Part shown: one piece after another, positions 31,426 to 43,906 of the stretch
Layout of the letters: the number at the start of each line of letters is the position of its first letter
Numbering within the stretch: position 1 is the first letter of the stretch
Assembly (NCBI GenBank): GCA_021234155.1
Contig: JAJEKV010000083.1
Span: forward strand, 1,701,932 to 1,765,931
Origin: Isoetes taiwanensis
Lineage: Eukaryota > Streptophyta > Lycopodiopsida > Isoetales > Isoetaceae
Reading direction: 5' to 3'
Length of the DNA: 64,000 nucleotides
Program-made: the position numbers and the translations under genes
The notes under the pieces: model-generated
Seen by the model: the letters and a program-made list of their open reading frames with translations, nothing else
The model's database searches: none
What the model was told of the DNA's origin: nothing

Positions 31426-32522
31426 TTATGCCAGTGGGAGTACATCACTTTTACACGTTGAAGGTCTTTATTTTTATATGCCTAACCACATCATGAATGG
31501 CTTTGGTAGTGGTTGATTTTGATAAGTTATCTAAATCACGGATATTCATTATGTAGTGAAGCTGCGGTTGCTTCTATAGCTTTTGATTCTAGAGCCAAGC
31601 TTGGTGTGCAATAAAAATCTAGTGCTTCTGTGCAACTTGATGAAGATCATGAAGCTAAGGAGGGTATGTTTACTATCGGTGATGTATGTGCATCATATGC
31701 TTGTCGCATTACGATCACTTTGGGCAACTTATGGTTTGGTTGAAACATATCTAGAAAATGAAAATTGGGCAACTTTCGTTGCTTTGTGATATGTTGTGTA
31801 TTTGAAACATATCTAGAAAATGCAAGTTCTAGGATATTTAAGACTTAGTATTTGAAGTTGTTTCAGTTGAAGAACAATCTCTTGGCATTTATTGAAGAGC
31901 ACATGATATCTAGGCACTCTTCATCTTTGCTTAGTAGATTGAAGCGATTCTTGGCGATTATCAATTTGCATCCTTCATAACTTTAAGGCACATGAAATGA
32001 GCATTCGAGGATATGGTTCAATGCAGAAGAGCTATTAGGCTATGCCAGAAATGCGAGTTTATCTTCCTTTCTAATCTGAAGGGACTCACGCAATAATTAT
32101 AGGATAGGAGTGAGCCTTCTTATCTATTTTCTGCAAAGTTGTTTGCATAAGTGCTGCCATCTTGATAAACCTGATGAATTGCATTTCTTAGGAAGAACAA
32201 AAAATTTATAATAACCAAGAAATCTGTAGAGACCCGTTTATGCTATCATTCGAGATATGGCATCAAGTAATAGTGCATTTGTTTGTGTGAATGTTTGGAT
32301 TTGTGAATCAGGAAAAACATTTGGAGAATGTTAAGCAACTTTTAAGGGTCTTATTAGTTGAAAACTATCATGGTTTTCTAGTGAGTGTTCCTCCGTTGTC
32401 TTGCGACTTTACAATTTTATGCTTATGTACATCATGGGGCTCACATCATTTTCCATTTTTCTTTGCAGATCTTTTCCTAGACCGTGTCATATAGGTGCAT
32501 GATCTAACGATTTGGCACATAA
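31426..32522. other. Intergenic; contains one arm of a repeat pair
   Basis: About 32,325-32,436 (GAATGTTAAGCAACTTTTAAGGG and following) recurs at about 34,863-34,976 on the other side of the Helitron, in direct orientation. No gene is supported. Confidence 0.45.
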
Positions 32523-34813
32523 TCTTTGGGTATATTATAATGTTATACCGTAATTCTTGGATTGGATCAAGCCCTAATTTGAATGGCTGAGATCATCTAG
32601 GTGCATCCAAAGGCCAAAATTTCTTGCACAACTTCCTACCACCGTGATTGGTCTCAGGAAAAGTGAAAAGGAGAAAGGGTGGGATAAAGAGAAGGGAAAA
32701 ATGCATCGGAAAAGGGATAGAAAAAAATCAAAAGGAAGGGGAAGGAACACGAGAAAAGGGCCGAGAGGAAAAGGAAAGAGGTAAAGGAAAAAGGAAGGGG
32801 AAATGGCATAGGAAAAAGGAAAAAAGTGGGGAAAAGTGTGAATGGGAAAAGGAATTAAACGAGCATGGGAAAAGGAAAGGGAAAAAGAGCATGGGAAAAA
32901 GGAGAAAAAGGGAAAGGATGAGGAAAGAAGAAAAGGGAAGGAAAAATGGCATGGTTAAGGAAAAGAGAGAGAGAAAGGGAAGGGCAAGGGGCACCAAGAA
33001 AAGGAAAAAAAGAGTGAAAGGTTGGGAAAATGAGGAAAAAGATAGGGAAAAGGGGAATAGGAAAAGGATGGGAAGAAGAAGGAGAAAGGGAAAAGTGAAA
33101 GGAAAAAAGAAAAGGAGGGGCAAAAAGGAATAGAACTTGGAAAAAAGGCATTAGAAAAAGGGAAGTGGGAATTGAGAAAAGGAAGGAAGGCGGGAAAAAA
33201 AGGGAAGACGAAAAGGTGAACAAAGGGAAAAGGAAGCAACAAAAGACATGGAGGAGGGTGGAGAAAGGAGGAAAAGGGGGCAAAAGGTGGAAAAAGGAAT
33301 GGAAAGAGGCATATGGAAAGAGAAACAAAAAATAAGGGGAAAGAAAAGGGCCTGAGGAAAAGCGAAAAGGTGGCGAAAGAATGAAAAGGGAATGGAAAGG
33401 AAAAGGAAAAGGAAGGTGAAAAGGGGGAAGGGAAGGGAAAATGGGCAAGAGGAAAAGAGGAGAGAAATGGAAAAAGAGAAGCGAAAAAGGTAAGGGATAA
33501 AAAAGAGGATGGGGATGGGGGAAGGAAGAAAAGGATACATGAAAAGGTGGGGAAAGGACATGGGAAAGGGAAAGGAAAAGGAAAGGAATAAATGGGAAAG
33601 GATAAAAAGAGAAGGGAAAAATCCACAGCCGAGAAAGGAAGGCGTGTATGGAAAAAAAAAGAAAAAAGGCAAAAGAAAAAAAGGTAAGTGTATAAGGAAA
33701 TGAGGAAAAGGGAAATGTTGGATAGAGCAAAAGGCAAAGGAAGGAATAGAATAGAATAGAATAGTTTTTTTAACGTCCACGGAGACCAATAGGTCATGGG
33801 ACCCATACAATGGGCTAGTACAATCATTACTACTAAGATTAAAAAACCCCTGCCTCGAAAGGTTTTCAAGGGAAAAACCTTTGCAGTAATGATGATACTA
33901 GACAAAGCGGAGATAATGACTCTTTGAGGGGGCTCGGTAATTGCAAACGTTTATCTAGAACCTCAAGTATGTATATTGCCAAGTCATGCACGATGGTGCT
34001 CACGAGAAGTTGTGGGCGTGGAATGGAATGCTAAGGTCAAAAAATGATTCGGACTATCTCAAAAGCAAAGCAACTTCGAGGAAGAGTATGGCTTTCATCT
34101 TCAATAACACATGGCGGCAGCAGGCACATAGTCTACGCTTCTTCGCGGCAATTCGCGGCAATCTCCATCTACACAATCTCAATCCGTGCTTTGTGGGACC
34201 GTCTTGAATTGGAGGCAATAGCTACAAACTTGTTCTGGACAATGAAGCAAGCAAATAAGCTTGGGGCCCACAGTGTCAAGGTGGGATTTATTTGTGCATG
34301 ATAATGACCCGTTTTCACTTGGCCAAAATAAACTGCGTCCCATATCTTTTGAGAAAAAGCGACCATTGAGATATTGTTGCAAAAGCTCATGATCAGAATC
34401 GGCAAGCATCGAGGCGATTACTCTGGTTTACCTTAACGAAAGCAAACCATGTAATGCAATGCTCTTTCCAACATCGTTTCAAGCGAGGAGATTCAGCCAT
34501 GGCAAGTGCAAGAAACGGGATACCTAATATCATCCATGTGGTGCACCTTGCGGATAAGTGGAGATGGCTTCATGGCAGAATGTTGAAGAGGCCAAAACAC
34601 GTCTCTTGTAAAAGAATAGCATAGGGCACTATTGTTTTAACAGGGTTGTAAGTGAGAAAGGACAAATGCACAAAAACCTCTTAAAGCTTCCGACAATCTT
34701 TGGGCTTAGTTTCTATTATATTAGATTTTGAAAAAGAATCACGAAATTTGAATAGGTTTTAGATCCCACCTGATTTCCAACTTATGTCCAGCAACGCTAG
34801 GCACCATTACTAG
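32523..34813 (+). mobile_element. Non-autonomous Helitron (complete) with polypurine cargo
   Basis: Starts with TC after A (32522) in TCTTTGGGTATATTATAATG and has the family's CCCTAATTTGAATGGCTGAGATC block. It ends ACCATTACTAG at 34813 before T, with a GTCCAG..CTAGGC hairpin 11 nt upstream. The 2291-bp element has no Rep/helicase. Nearly half of it is the polypurine tract. An ORF at 33986-34207 has no recognised family. Confidence 0.8.
32655..33758 (+). repeat. 1.1 kb polypurine tract
   Basis: Almost only A and G on the plus strand, in irregular GGAAAA/GAAAAGG words with scattered single pyrimidines, ending in four GAATA repeats. The Phe/Ser/Pro/Leu-rich frames on the minus strand (up to 316 codons) and the Lys/Glu/Arg-rich plus frame are consequences of composition, not genes. 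Such tracts can form triplex DNA. Confidence 0.93.
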
Positions 34814-35574
34814 TCCTTTATGATAAAGTAGCTGACATGCAACCTCTTTGTTTGTCAGGCTGAGAATGTTAAACAATTTTTAAGGGTCCTATTAGTTGAG
34901 AATTATACATAGTTGTCTGGTGCGTGTTCCTTCCTTGTCTGCAACCTTACAATTCTATCTTTTAGACACCATCGATGCCAATATGATATGGTATGGAGTT
35001 AAGGAACCTTACTTTGATATGCCATTTTCTGAGCATTAGGGTTGCAAAAATCTGAGGGGAAGCGGCCTGCATGTAATCAGAAGGACAGTGAAAGGAAGAG
35101 GTAAGGTTGCTTTATGGAATGATTGCATTAAGTGGCAATTGACCACTTTTCCTTTTAATGATTGGCATCATGCTCTTTACATCAACCATCAAAGAACCTC
35201 CTCCTTCTCCGACCCATTGTCTATTATAGCATATATAGTGTTGATTGTTTTTTTCGTGAAGCGGCGGCGAGCATAAACATATATATGCGTCATTGGAATG
35301 TTGAATGTAGCTAAACACCCGCATGTATATCTATGATAGTCCATCATGAATATAAAGCGCATCACAACATATGCATGATTTCATTAATTGGATAAAATAG
35401 CATGAATTTTGAGAATTTTTCAGCACACCTTATTTGCTCAAAACACGAATACTTTCACCTAGTTCTCGAGCCCAACAAACATGAGGTAATTAACATACAC
35501 ATATACATACAAATTATGTGTTATACTTGTGCGTGTACATGATACTTGTAGAAGCCCAATAATGGCCCTACATT
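34814..35574. other. Intergenic, no gene seen
   Basis: It contains the second arm of the repeat pair (about 34,863-34,976) and short unsupported ORFs. Confidence 0.4.
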
Positions 35575-35700
35575 TCTACACCAATAATTCACATCAATAA
35601 TTTTCACTTCACTATAAAAGCATTTCGACTTCGGGGTGAGATCATTCATCTCCCATGGCTTCCTCGATGCCTTGTCTAGAGCACATCCGATCTTTCAAGT
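35575..35700 (+). repeat. Promoter-like repeat, copy 1
   Basis: It aligns to 36185-36300. Shared blocks are CCAATAATTC, TTCACTATAAAA and TTCATCTCCCATGG. Confidence 0.7.
35613..35620 (+). promoter_or_regulatory. TATA box, copy 1
   Basis: TATAAAAG, 42 bp before the ATG at 35655. The second copy has TATAAAAA 41 bp before its ATG. Confidence 0.45.
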
Positions 35701-35750
35701 GCTACTTGAGCTACAGCGATCTGAATGAATCGCGCAAGAAATGGTGTTAA
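35655..35750 (+). CDS. Possible 31-residue ORF behind a TATA box
   Basis: Starts at TCCCATGG, a good plant start context, and begins Met-Ala-Ser-Ser. It stops after 31 codons. The equivalent start at 36265 stops after three codons. The length may be cut by a frameshift. The Met-Ala-Ser start and TATA layout resemble the small genes at 46.8-49.5 kb, but no further sequence similarity is visible. Confidence 0.25.
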   Translation: MASSMPCLEHIRSFKCYLSYSDLNESRKKWC

Positions 35751-36184
35751 TCTTGATCCATGGCTCCAATCTAAAGCTGATGGTCACGCTAGTGCTGCGA
35801 AAAGCTCACTGGTGTTAAAGTCCACATTCTTGGCTTCACGATGAGGGAGATCTATGAGCTGAATAGCATAGCGAAACTTTGATGTTGATGATGAGTGAAT
35901 CAATGTTATCGATGATGACTCACGTATCTGTTTATGATATAATAATGGTATGAGCACCTATAAACTATGTAAGGATGTAATAGCACAATGAATATTGTTT
36001 GATGTATCATACACGAGTGTAGTGTAGGGTTGTGCTCTTGACTTCCACTATATCTACAAGCTTTTCAATCACACTTGAATTACTAAAGCACAAAAACTTC
36101 TACCATCATGAATCCACAAAACATATCCATCCTGAAAGATGTATTACACTTGTATGTATACAACAGATCTTATACCGCGGCGCA

Positions 36185-36300
36185 ATAATTGGGGTAAAGT
36201 CCACCCCAATAATTCTACCTCACTATAAAAATTCTCACTTGGGGCTAAAGTTCATTCATCTCCCATGGATTTTTAGCCTTCATCGTTCACCACATCGAGG
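36185..36300 (+). repeat. Promoter-like repeat, copy 2
   Basis: TATAAAAA at 36224-36231 and TCCCATGG at 36261 are aligned with copy 1. Confidence 0.7.
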
Positions 36301-37367
36301 CGATCAAGTGCTCAATGAGCCACTCGATCTTGTTGGTTGCCTAGGCAGGGCATCTTCTTCTTGATCCCTACTGCGAAGAAAAGCTTTGGTGGTGAGATTC
36401 ACGCCTGCGTCCATTAGATCCATTAGATGATGATCGATCTGATTTGGCTTCACGGCATGAGCTATGAGATATCGGGGATCACTACTACAGATCCTTAAGA
36501 TGAATGAATCACACATTCAACATGTTATAGTGTAAGAGCTCTTGTGTTAAGATGAAAAATGCAAGACGTAATGAATAATAAATAGTCTATTGTAGTGTCA
36601 TTAGTGATTGCAAAGTTGCATTTCTACTTTTTGCTTGCATAGTGATCCAGATGATCTCAATGATATGCATATACTTGGACTATTAGTGCCCAACTAGCTG
36701 AATTTGGACAACTGATTATGCTTATCAACATATCAAGAAAAAATGATATTGCATGTCATTTTGGTGTTAAAAAGAACCAACGCTATGTCAAGAGGAGCAT
36801 AAATAAAGCTGTCGAACTTCTGTACACAATAGGTGGACTCTTGGTTTTGATGTGAAGATTATAGATGGCAAATATTCAAAGCATAGGATAATAAGCAAGC
36901 CATCATATTACATAAAAAAAAAGTGAATCGAAAAATATCGTGAATGAAACATTCTTTATGATGAAGAACATGATTACAAACAACATCATCTTATGGAGAA
37001 CGAGCCCAAGTTTACGGAATATAAATGTAACCAATGGGGATACAAAATGATTTAAAAATTGAACCCGACTTTGTGTATTTTTCCCATTGTAAGCTTTTTG
37101 GTTTTTAGTTGCAATGTGCTCAAAATGTTTTCATTAGACTAGAACATCAATAGCATGAAACCAAATGATGTAACCGCGGAATATGCGTTATTTTGCTATC
37201 CATTGAAATCAATGGGGATACAATAATGATTTAAGCCTAATTGAAAAAGCGATCATTGAGGCGTATAGAAAAGCTCTTGTGTAGGCATGTTTTCATATCC
37301 AGATCTTGTTGATGAACAAGTAAACTTTAGTTGAAAGTTTTTTTTTAAACATTTTTTTGCAATGTGG
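36301..37367. other. No gene seen
   Basis: AT-rich, with short unsupported ORFs. Confidence 0.4.
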
Positions 37368-37643
37368 TCTTTTATACAAAAATGTGGATACTTTATTGGT
37401 TTTGGGTTTCCTCAAGCAATGATGTTAAAATTAGACTAAATGTGTCGTCAATAATTTTTAGCATTCAATAGCATGATATGAAAAGGCAAACACACCATCA
37501 CCTACCATCATGCCACCTAACCCTTTGCGACAATCTCACAATCTCAACAATTCACATAATTGTAGTAATGATTCTCGTCAATCTCCCTCCTCCAAGTGAG
37601 CTTACTAATCTCAAAGAGTTACTTTGAACATATATTCCATTCC
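37368..37643. repeat. Direct repeat, copy 1
   Basis: It starts TCTTTTATACAAAAATGTGG and contains AAAGGCAAACACACCATCAC. It matches 38356-38590 with indels. The copies are about 1 kb apart, an LTR-like arrangement, but no PBS, PPT or TSD was found. Confidence 0.8.
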
Positions 37644-38355
37644 TTTTTCCTTTCCCATTCCCTTGCCCTTTCCGTCCCTTTAATTTTTTTCCATGAGGAA
37701 TCTACCTAACCCTTTCCCAAGCACTTTTGCCTTCAGCTAGTTTTTAGCGGTCTTGCCTAACAGGAGGTGCAACTTTTCTTAGAAATTCTAAGCTATGCAC
37801 ATCAATAGCCATGTCAACAAAGTTCAACGGCGGGTCATTAGATCGCTAATTTTTTTAATCAGCGGTTCGCGAAAATTACAAAAATGCAAAGAAATTCTTC
37901 CTCTCGCCGTATGCATTGCCGATGTCGACTTCTTTTTCTTCTACATGTGGATTAGTTTCTCATGTTGTATCTGCCCTCTGGAGATGGGATTAACAAGTAT
38001 CACTCAATGCCTAGATCTTTGCTTTCAACTTTAACATCAGAAGGAGCAGAACATAAAACGGTGAGTCTTCTACTCTTCCTCATTTACAGTGAGGATCTGC
38101 CACAAACAAAAGCCACCGATTTCAGAAGTTTACAAACATAAACATAGGGCGCAAGGCAAAAAGTGGATCCAAATTGCGTTGGCCCCCTTTCGATCTGTTG
38201 TACTCATTCTTTTAATGTTGCTAATAAAAACCCCAGCAAGTAGGTTTTCTGTGCAGCATCCAGCTTCTGATCATAGTAAAAATTTGGTTTGAACATGGGT
38301 TTCCTCTGGCAAAGATTTCCAATGACATTAGCAAATCTAAATGCAAATGTAAATG
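37644..38355. other. Spacer between direct repeats, no gene supported
   Basis: An ORF at 37795-38034 has a Cys/Phe-rich middle but no family match. Confidence 0.35.
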
Positions 38356-38590
38356 TCTTTTATACAAAAATGTGGATACTTTATTGATTTTGAAAAATGT
38401 GAATAATTTTAGCATTCAATAGCTTTGAAACATGGCATGAAAAGGCAAACACACCATCACCTACCATCATGCCACCTAACCCTTTGCGACAATCTCACAA
38501 TCTCAACAATTCGCATAATTGTAGTAATGATTCTCGTCCAATCTCCCTCCCTATCTCAAAGACTTACTTTCAGAACATATATTCCATTCC
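38356..38590. repeat. Direct repeat, copy 2
   Basis: Second copy of 37368-37643. Confidence 0.8.
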
Positions 38591-41500
38591 TAGGATGGGT
38601 CCTATGATAGGCATATACTGGCAAGTGAAGTGGTGTTCTCATTGAGCTTTGTAAAACATTGAGTACAAATGGATCCCTCACTAGGGATAGATAAATTTGG
38701 AAATATGAACTTTAAATGCTCGAAACTAGACAATCATCGAGAGCATGATGAAACCCGAAGAATACAACATAAAATATGGTTTAACCCGCCACTTGAATTC
38801 GATGCAAAAGTTGAGAAGACACGGTGGCGCTTCTCATCGGGGAAGAAAAAACCTACGCCTTCTTAGGTTTTGAGGAAACCCAAAACAAATAGTTGAAATA
38901 CGATCCCACGCATATGGCAACCACAAAGCCTTAAACAATCCTGCGAATCAAGGCCGAAAGAAAAATAACCCGGCCAATGAGTTAGATGCCATGAGCAAGA
39001 AGACTTCGGAGGCTCGAGGAGCCACGCCGAAAGAAACAACGGCCGACCAATGTCGAGAACCGTCCCGCGAATGACCATGCCGGGGAAAAAACAACCGATT
39101 AGTCTTTTGCCTCCGGAGGCTTTCTGGCGCCCGCGCCGAAAAACAATAAATATGATCTCTACCGAGGCAAATACGCCCGCCGAGAGAAAATATGAATAAT
39201 AAATATTGACCCAAAAGGCTACAAAGCCACCACAGAGAAAACATGAATGAATAAATAAAAATACTAGTGCCATCTTGAGAAAGAGTAGACCAATAAGTAT
39301 GCCTCGGAGGCTACAAAACCATCTTGAGGAAATAAAGAATGCAAAATTAAAGGACATAGAAAAGGAAATAACGAACACGATCAAATGAAAAAAAACCATC
39401 AAAGGGAGAGGGAGGGTGAGGGAAATCGATAGGATAGAAGAAGAAGAAATCTAGCTCAAGAGAATGCAGATGATAGAACAATGAAGAAATTTCAATAAAT
39501 AGGAGGAGTGGCAAAGGGGCGTCCCCATCCGAGGAATATGGGGTTCTATTGCTTTCATAATAGAACCGTAGGCATCCTAGGATGGTCCTATGTGGATAGG
39601 CATATCTTGGCCGATAGAAGAGGAACAAACTCAAAAACTACTTTCATATGGAAACCGAAAGAAAGGGAAGCTAGCGAGAAATATAGTATAAAGAAAGGAG
39701 AAACGAAGTCTACAAGGTCACCGGAAAGAATGCATAGATAAAAGGCTGATGGCAATCGGAGTAACGAAGGAAGAGGGAAACCAAGAAAAAATGGAGGAAA
39801 AAGGGGGATAAGAAGAAGAAAGAGACAAAGGAACAATGAAGAAGCGAGAAAAAGCAAAATGCCTTGGAATGCAAACAATGGAATGAATAAAAATGAAGGA
39901 GAACACGATGGAGGAATGTTATGAGAGATGGAAAGCGGGAACATAAGAATGAAGAAGACAAATGGAATAGTGCAGTAAGAGATGAGGGAAGGAACTTATG
40001 GGGCGACAAAGAACAGAGCCCGCGAACATGATGTCATCATCGAGGTAACAATCTCAAATGACTAATGTCCAATGAATACTACACTAACAAAGATACCATA
40101 AAAAGCAAACGATCTAACTAGCAATAGAAAAAAGGAGCAAGAAGACAAAAGAAACCAAAGAAGGAACCAATGTGACTACTATAGTAATAATATTACTAGA
40201 GCTAAATGAAACAATAAGCTCAAGAAAATAAATTAAAGAAACAATGCAAACACAACCAAAATAAAAATGATATCAAATGGAGCTCCGAGATAATGAGGAA
40301 TGTATAGCAAATGGGCGCGCAAACCCATAATGAAGCATGTAGAATCTTAATACAACGATTGAAAAATGGAATAAAAAGAAAGGGAGGAAACGAGTCTACA
40401 AAGATCACTTTGCAACAAAATAGAATGCACAAAATGAAGCCGATGGGACACATGGAACAAATGGAGTGAATTCACAAAGCGAGACAACAAAGGATCAATC
40501 ACGAAAAGACATAGAAACAAAAACCCAAGTGACCCAAGTGACCCAATATAAAACACCTAGAAAACAAACAAATCGGTGATAAATTTGGAACAAATGGAGA
40601 TAAAGGCACCAAGTACTTGGAAAAAAGGGAAAATATGGAACAAAAGATGAGCAAAGGAGGGAAAAAGCACATTTAGATAATGAAGCAATGGCAAATGGAT
40701 GGATTAATAAAAGCTACCATAAAAGCGAAATAAGAATGTCATGTGTCTTGCAGAGTTAAAGAAAACAATTGAAAATATGCTTCAAAAATAAAATAAGAAA
40801 CGAATCTACAAGGGTTCTTGGACTAAAATGAAAGAAATGCACAAATGAGGCTGATGGAAAAAGCACAACGAATCTAAAAGCGAAGATAACACAAAACAAA
40901 AACAAAACCAGGAGAAGCGTTAAAGGAGCAACGAATACCCAAGTGACAAATGTAGCACTCCTAGAAAGAATAAAAGGCATAAAGTATTACAAAACTTAAA
41001 AGGCATAAAAGTACTTAAAAGCTGATTAAATGGAAATAAATGAGCAAATGATGCTAAAAATAAATTGAGATAATGAAGCAATGGCGAGTGGATGGATCAC
41101 CTAGCCAAACAAGTCCACAGGAAAACAAATGGCTGGAATAATGACATCAAGCAACAAACACGGAAATAACCTAGCATAAAGCGACAAATGTGATAAATGA
41201 ACTAAGCATATCGAGGGATGCAAAAATCTTGAGTGAAACCCTTTGGGACAAAGGCACAAAAAGAGATAGAGGGACCAAAAGCGGGAAAATGGCGCGAAGG
41301 GGTAACATCTATTCAAGCAAAAGCCCAGCTAATCAAAAGGACTAAATGTATCATTGGAGCCAATACATATAAAGGGGGTCAAAAGAACTCCCTGAAACCC
41401 ATGGAGAAAATCTGAGCAAAAAGCCAAAGGGCCAATGGTTTAACGAAGTCGATGGGGTAAACAATGGAACTAACCAAGCAATTGGAAAAAAATGGAACAT

Positions 41501-42050
41501 ATATGGCCTACTAGACTAAGCGCATTGTTGCAATCGGATGAGAAACCTAAGTATGGAACAACTATAAGAGAGTATCGAAAGCGAGAAGAAAAAAATGGAA
41601 TATGGTCCATCAATATCCAAACCTTGCTTGAGCAATGATGGAGGTAGCTGCAGATGACCATAAAGAGGAACAAAAGGTGGAACAACAAAATCCATGAACA
41701 ATATACAAGACATCCCTAGCGTGGATCAAGTGGTCAAATAAAACAAATGAGTTATAAAAGAAATCAATGCTAAGAATGGATCTATGGAAAGAATACTTAA
41801 TGTGCGATGAAACGGATAGGCACATGTACAAATCCTGACACAACCAAAACCATGCACTACACACATTATCTACTAGATGCATATAACCAAATTCTGCATT
41901 AAACAAAGCTGCATTAGAATCTCAAGGTGAAAACTATATGAATAAAACTATATAAGAATCGATGAAGGAAAATATTTAATGTGAACCTTACTCACCAAAT
42001 ATACAATCAAGAATCCTTACACCCTTCCTCGAAGTCAAGATAGCATTAGG
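38591..42050. repeat. A-rich degenerate repeat region
   Basis: Plus strand rich in A and G. Recurrent blocks with diverged spacing include CTACAAGG..C followed by AAAATG (about 39,705, 40,395 and 40,805), AATGAAGCAATGGC followed by TGGATGGAT (about 40,678 and 41,072) and CGGAGGCTACAAA (about 39,210 and 39,305). Related sequence recurs at about 55,370-57,000. Minus-strand Phe/Leu/Ser-rich ORFs here follow from composition. It is probably decayed transposon; the family is unknown. Confidence 0.55.
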
Positions 42051-42167
42051 AGGATTTGGGGTCCTAAAATGGCCCTTATCTTGGGTTAAAGATTTCCCGC
42101 GTCGGGTCGCCAGGGACCAATCGGTTTTTCGCCTTTTACGAAAGTCGTAGTACTTGGCGGTAGAAGG

Positions 42168-42581
42168 ATGAAGCGGGCTTACTTGGCATCCACATGGCGT
42201 ATTTTCATAGGGATACTGCTGCTTTTATTGCAACCATTTTTAATGGCCCGTGTTTTTTCGGGAGTCGCCACGCCCAAAATAATGGTGACTTTGACCGCCA
42301 TCGTGTCGCCACCAACTCCCCTTTGTCAAATTTTGGCGCCTAAACTTTCCCCTTGTCCACCCCGCCTACGATTGCATCCTCAGCCTTCTTCACTCCTCAT
42401 CCGCAATCCATGTCTCTGTAATTTTACGTGTTTCTTGCCCCATTCTGAGAACTCCCAAGGTCAAGAAGTGGGAGGTTTTGTCTCAATAGGTTCATGGGGA
42501 GGTATGCTTTGCCATCAGCGAGGGGCTTATATAGGATTAGCGACAAAGGCGATCGACGTCGCGGACACATTGGATAGGTAG
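42168..42581 (+). CDS. Unidentified 137-codon ORF with hydrophobic N terminus
   Basis: Starts ATGAAGCGGGCT. Residues about 11-30 form a signal-peptide-like or membrane segment (IFIGILLLLLQPFLMARVF), followed by a Pro-rich part. No family is recognised. It follows a GGGTCGCCAGGGACC stretch of the kind seen near LTR element ends, so it may be transposon-derived. Confidence 0.2.
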   Translation: MKRAYLASTWRIFIGILLLLLQPFLMARVFSGVATPKIMVTLTAIVSPPTPLCQILAPKLSPCPPRLRLHPQPSSLLIRNPCLCNFTCFLPHSENSQGQEVGGFVSIGSWGGMLCHQRGAYIGLATKAIDVADTLDR

Positions 42582-43105
42582 GATAAAAGAGTTCAAGTTG
42601 AATTTAGCCACGAGGAAGTGGAAAGTATAACAATCACGACATGCATATACCCCTTCCTCGATATGGCCAAAGAGCTAATCTCCACCAAAAACAGCTTCCC
42701 AAAATTGCCCGCCAAATGGTAACCACCTTAAACTAGCGGATCACACGAAGCTGGTTAGCCGGCTACTTAATAGTGAGATAGTTTGGCGTCGTGTGATCTT
42801 CTTATCTTTCATTTCTTTTTCGTTGACACGTGTTTACAAACAAATTTATTGTGCGGGTTTATGTTTATCGAGGCGTCGTGGATGTCATTCCTACCGGGTA
42901 TTAGTGTAGTGTACTTGTGGGTGTATCACATAGACATCGAATTGTCCTTTTCAAAGGTATGGATCTGGTGACCTTGCGGGTATAGGCATCTGGTTTTCTG
43001 GACATGATTATAACGTAAAGGTCGGAAACCGAGCTTGAGGCCCATTGAATTGCCCCTTTAAGTGAACTTGTAAGCCCGCGGACTAATGAGAACAATGTAA
43101 TTGCA

Positions 43106-43402
43106 ATGAAGAAATGCATGGCTGGACGAGGTGCAAGCGGGAATGTCAGCGGGCGTGAGGATGAGTTTCAAAATCTTCACACCGGATTTGAGGTATTTGT
43201 TAACATATTCCCGGATGGCGCCAGGAAGTTCGAAAAGCTCAAGACATATCGTGCTTTCTCCCCTCCCGATTTTGTGGATGGCTTATTTTTGGTTCCGACA
43301 CGGGATGTTCGATTCCACGAATCATCCGGTCAACTAACGAAGGTCCCCGTAGTTAAGTCCTCCTTTAAGTTGGTCTTTCTTCCAAACAATATTTATCGTT
43401 AA
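43106..43402 (+). CDS. Unidentified gene of the duplicated block, block 1 copy
   Basis: A 98-codon frame. The balanced middle (FEVFVNIFPDGARKFEKL, FVDGLFLVPTRDVRF) reads like a folded protein, and the start ATGAAGAAATGCATGG is kept in block 2 (58079). Protein-like sequence continues in other frames to about 43,620 (MEANGHYR), so the real gene may be longer. I do not recognise it. Confidence 0.35.
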   Translation: MKKCMAGRGASGNVSGREDEFQNLHTGFEVFVNIFPDGARKFEKLKTYRAFSPPDFVDGLFLVPTRDVRFHESSGQLTKVPVVKSSFKLVFLPNNIYR

Positions 43403-43906
43403 TTGTCAACTAGAAGCGAAGGAAACGAGAAAAAGAGAGGTGCACAACTTTTGGGAGCCGTTTGAGACCATAATAGACACTCCGTCTTGCGGTGGATATT
43501 CGAGTATGGAGAGGGGAGGAAGTCATTTATCACGGCCACCATGGAAGCGAATGGCCATTATCGAAGCTAAAGTGCTAATGGAGACAGAGGAAATTCTTTG
43601 ACTTCCATTATTTTATTGATGGCATTAGGGTTGGTTACGGGCAAAGGGAAATGTAAAGTTTAGTGAGTTCGCGATCAACAAAGAAATTGTCTATCGGCTA
43701 GTGCTTTGAATCGGTTTTTATTTGTGTTTTTGTCATGTTTTTTTTAGGGTTCGTATTTTGTAGATATTTTTTAGGGTTCCGTACAATTATTTAAAAAACG
43801 TTACCATCATATTTTACTTTAACTTCTGTTTTACTATTTATCTCACACCCGGTTGTCTATTTTGTCGGTGTTACGTAGTATAAAAGCGCCATCATTTGCT
43901 GAAGCC

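Noticed and set aside
32728-33905. Long minus-strand ORFs (131-316 codons) rich in Phe, Ser, Pro and Leu
   Set aside because: They are the complement of the polypurine tract. The composition alone keeps stop codons rare, and several overlapping frames are open at once.
38863-39402. 179-codon minus-strand ORF with apparent membrane segments
   Set aside because: Same A-rich repeat effect; no conserved motif, and the repeat blocks inside do not keep a frame.
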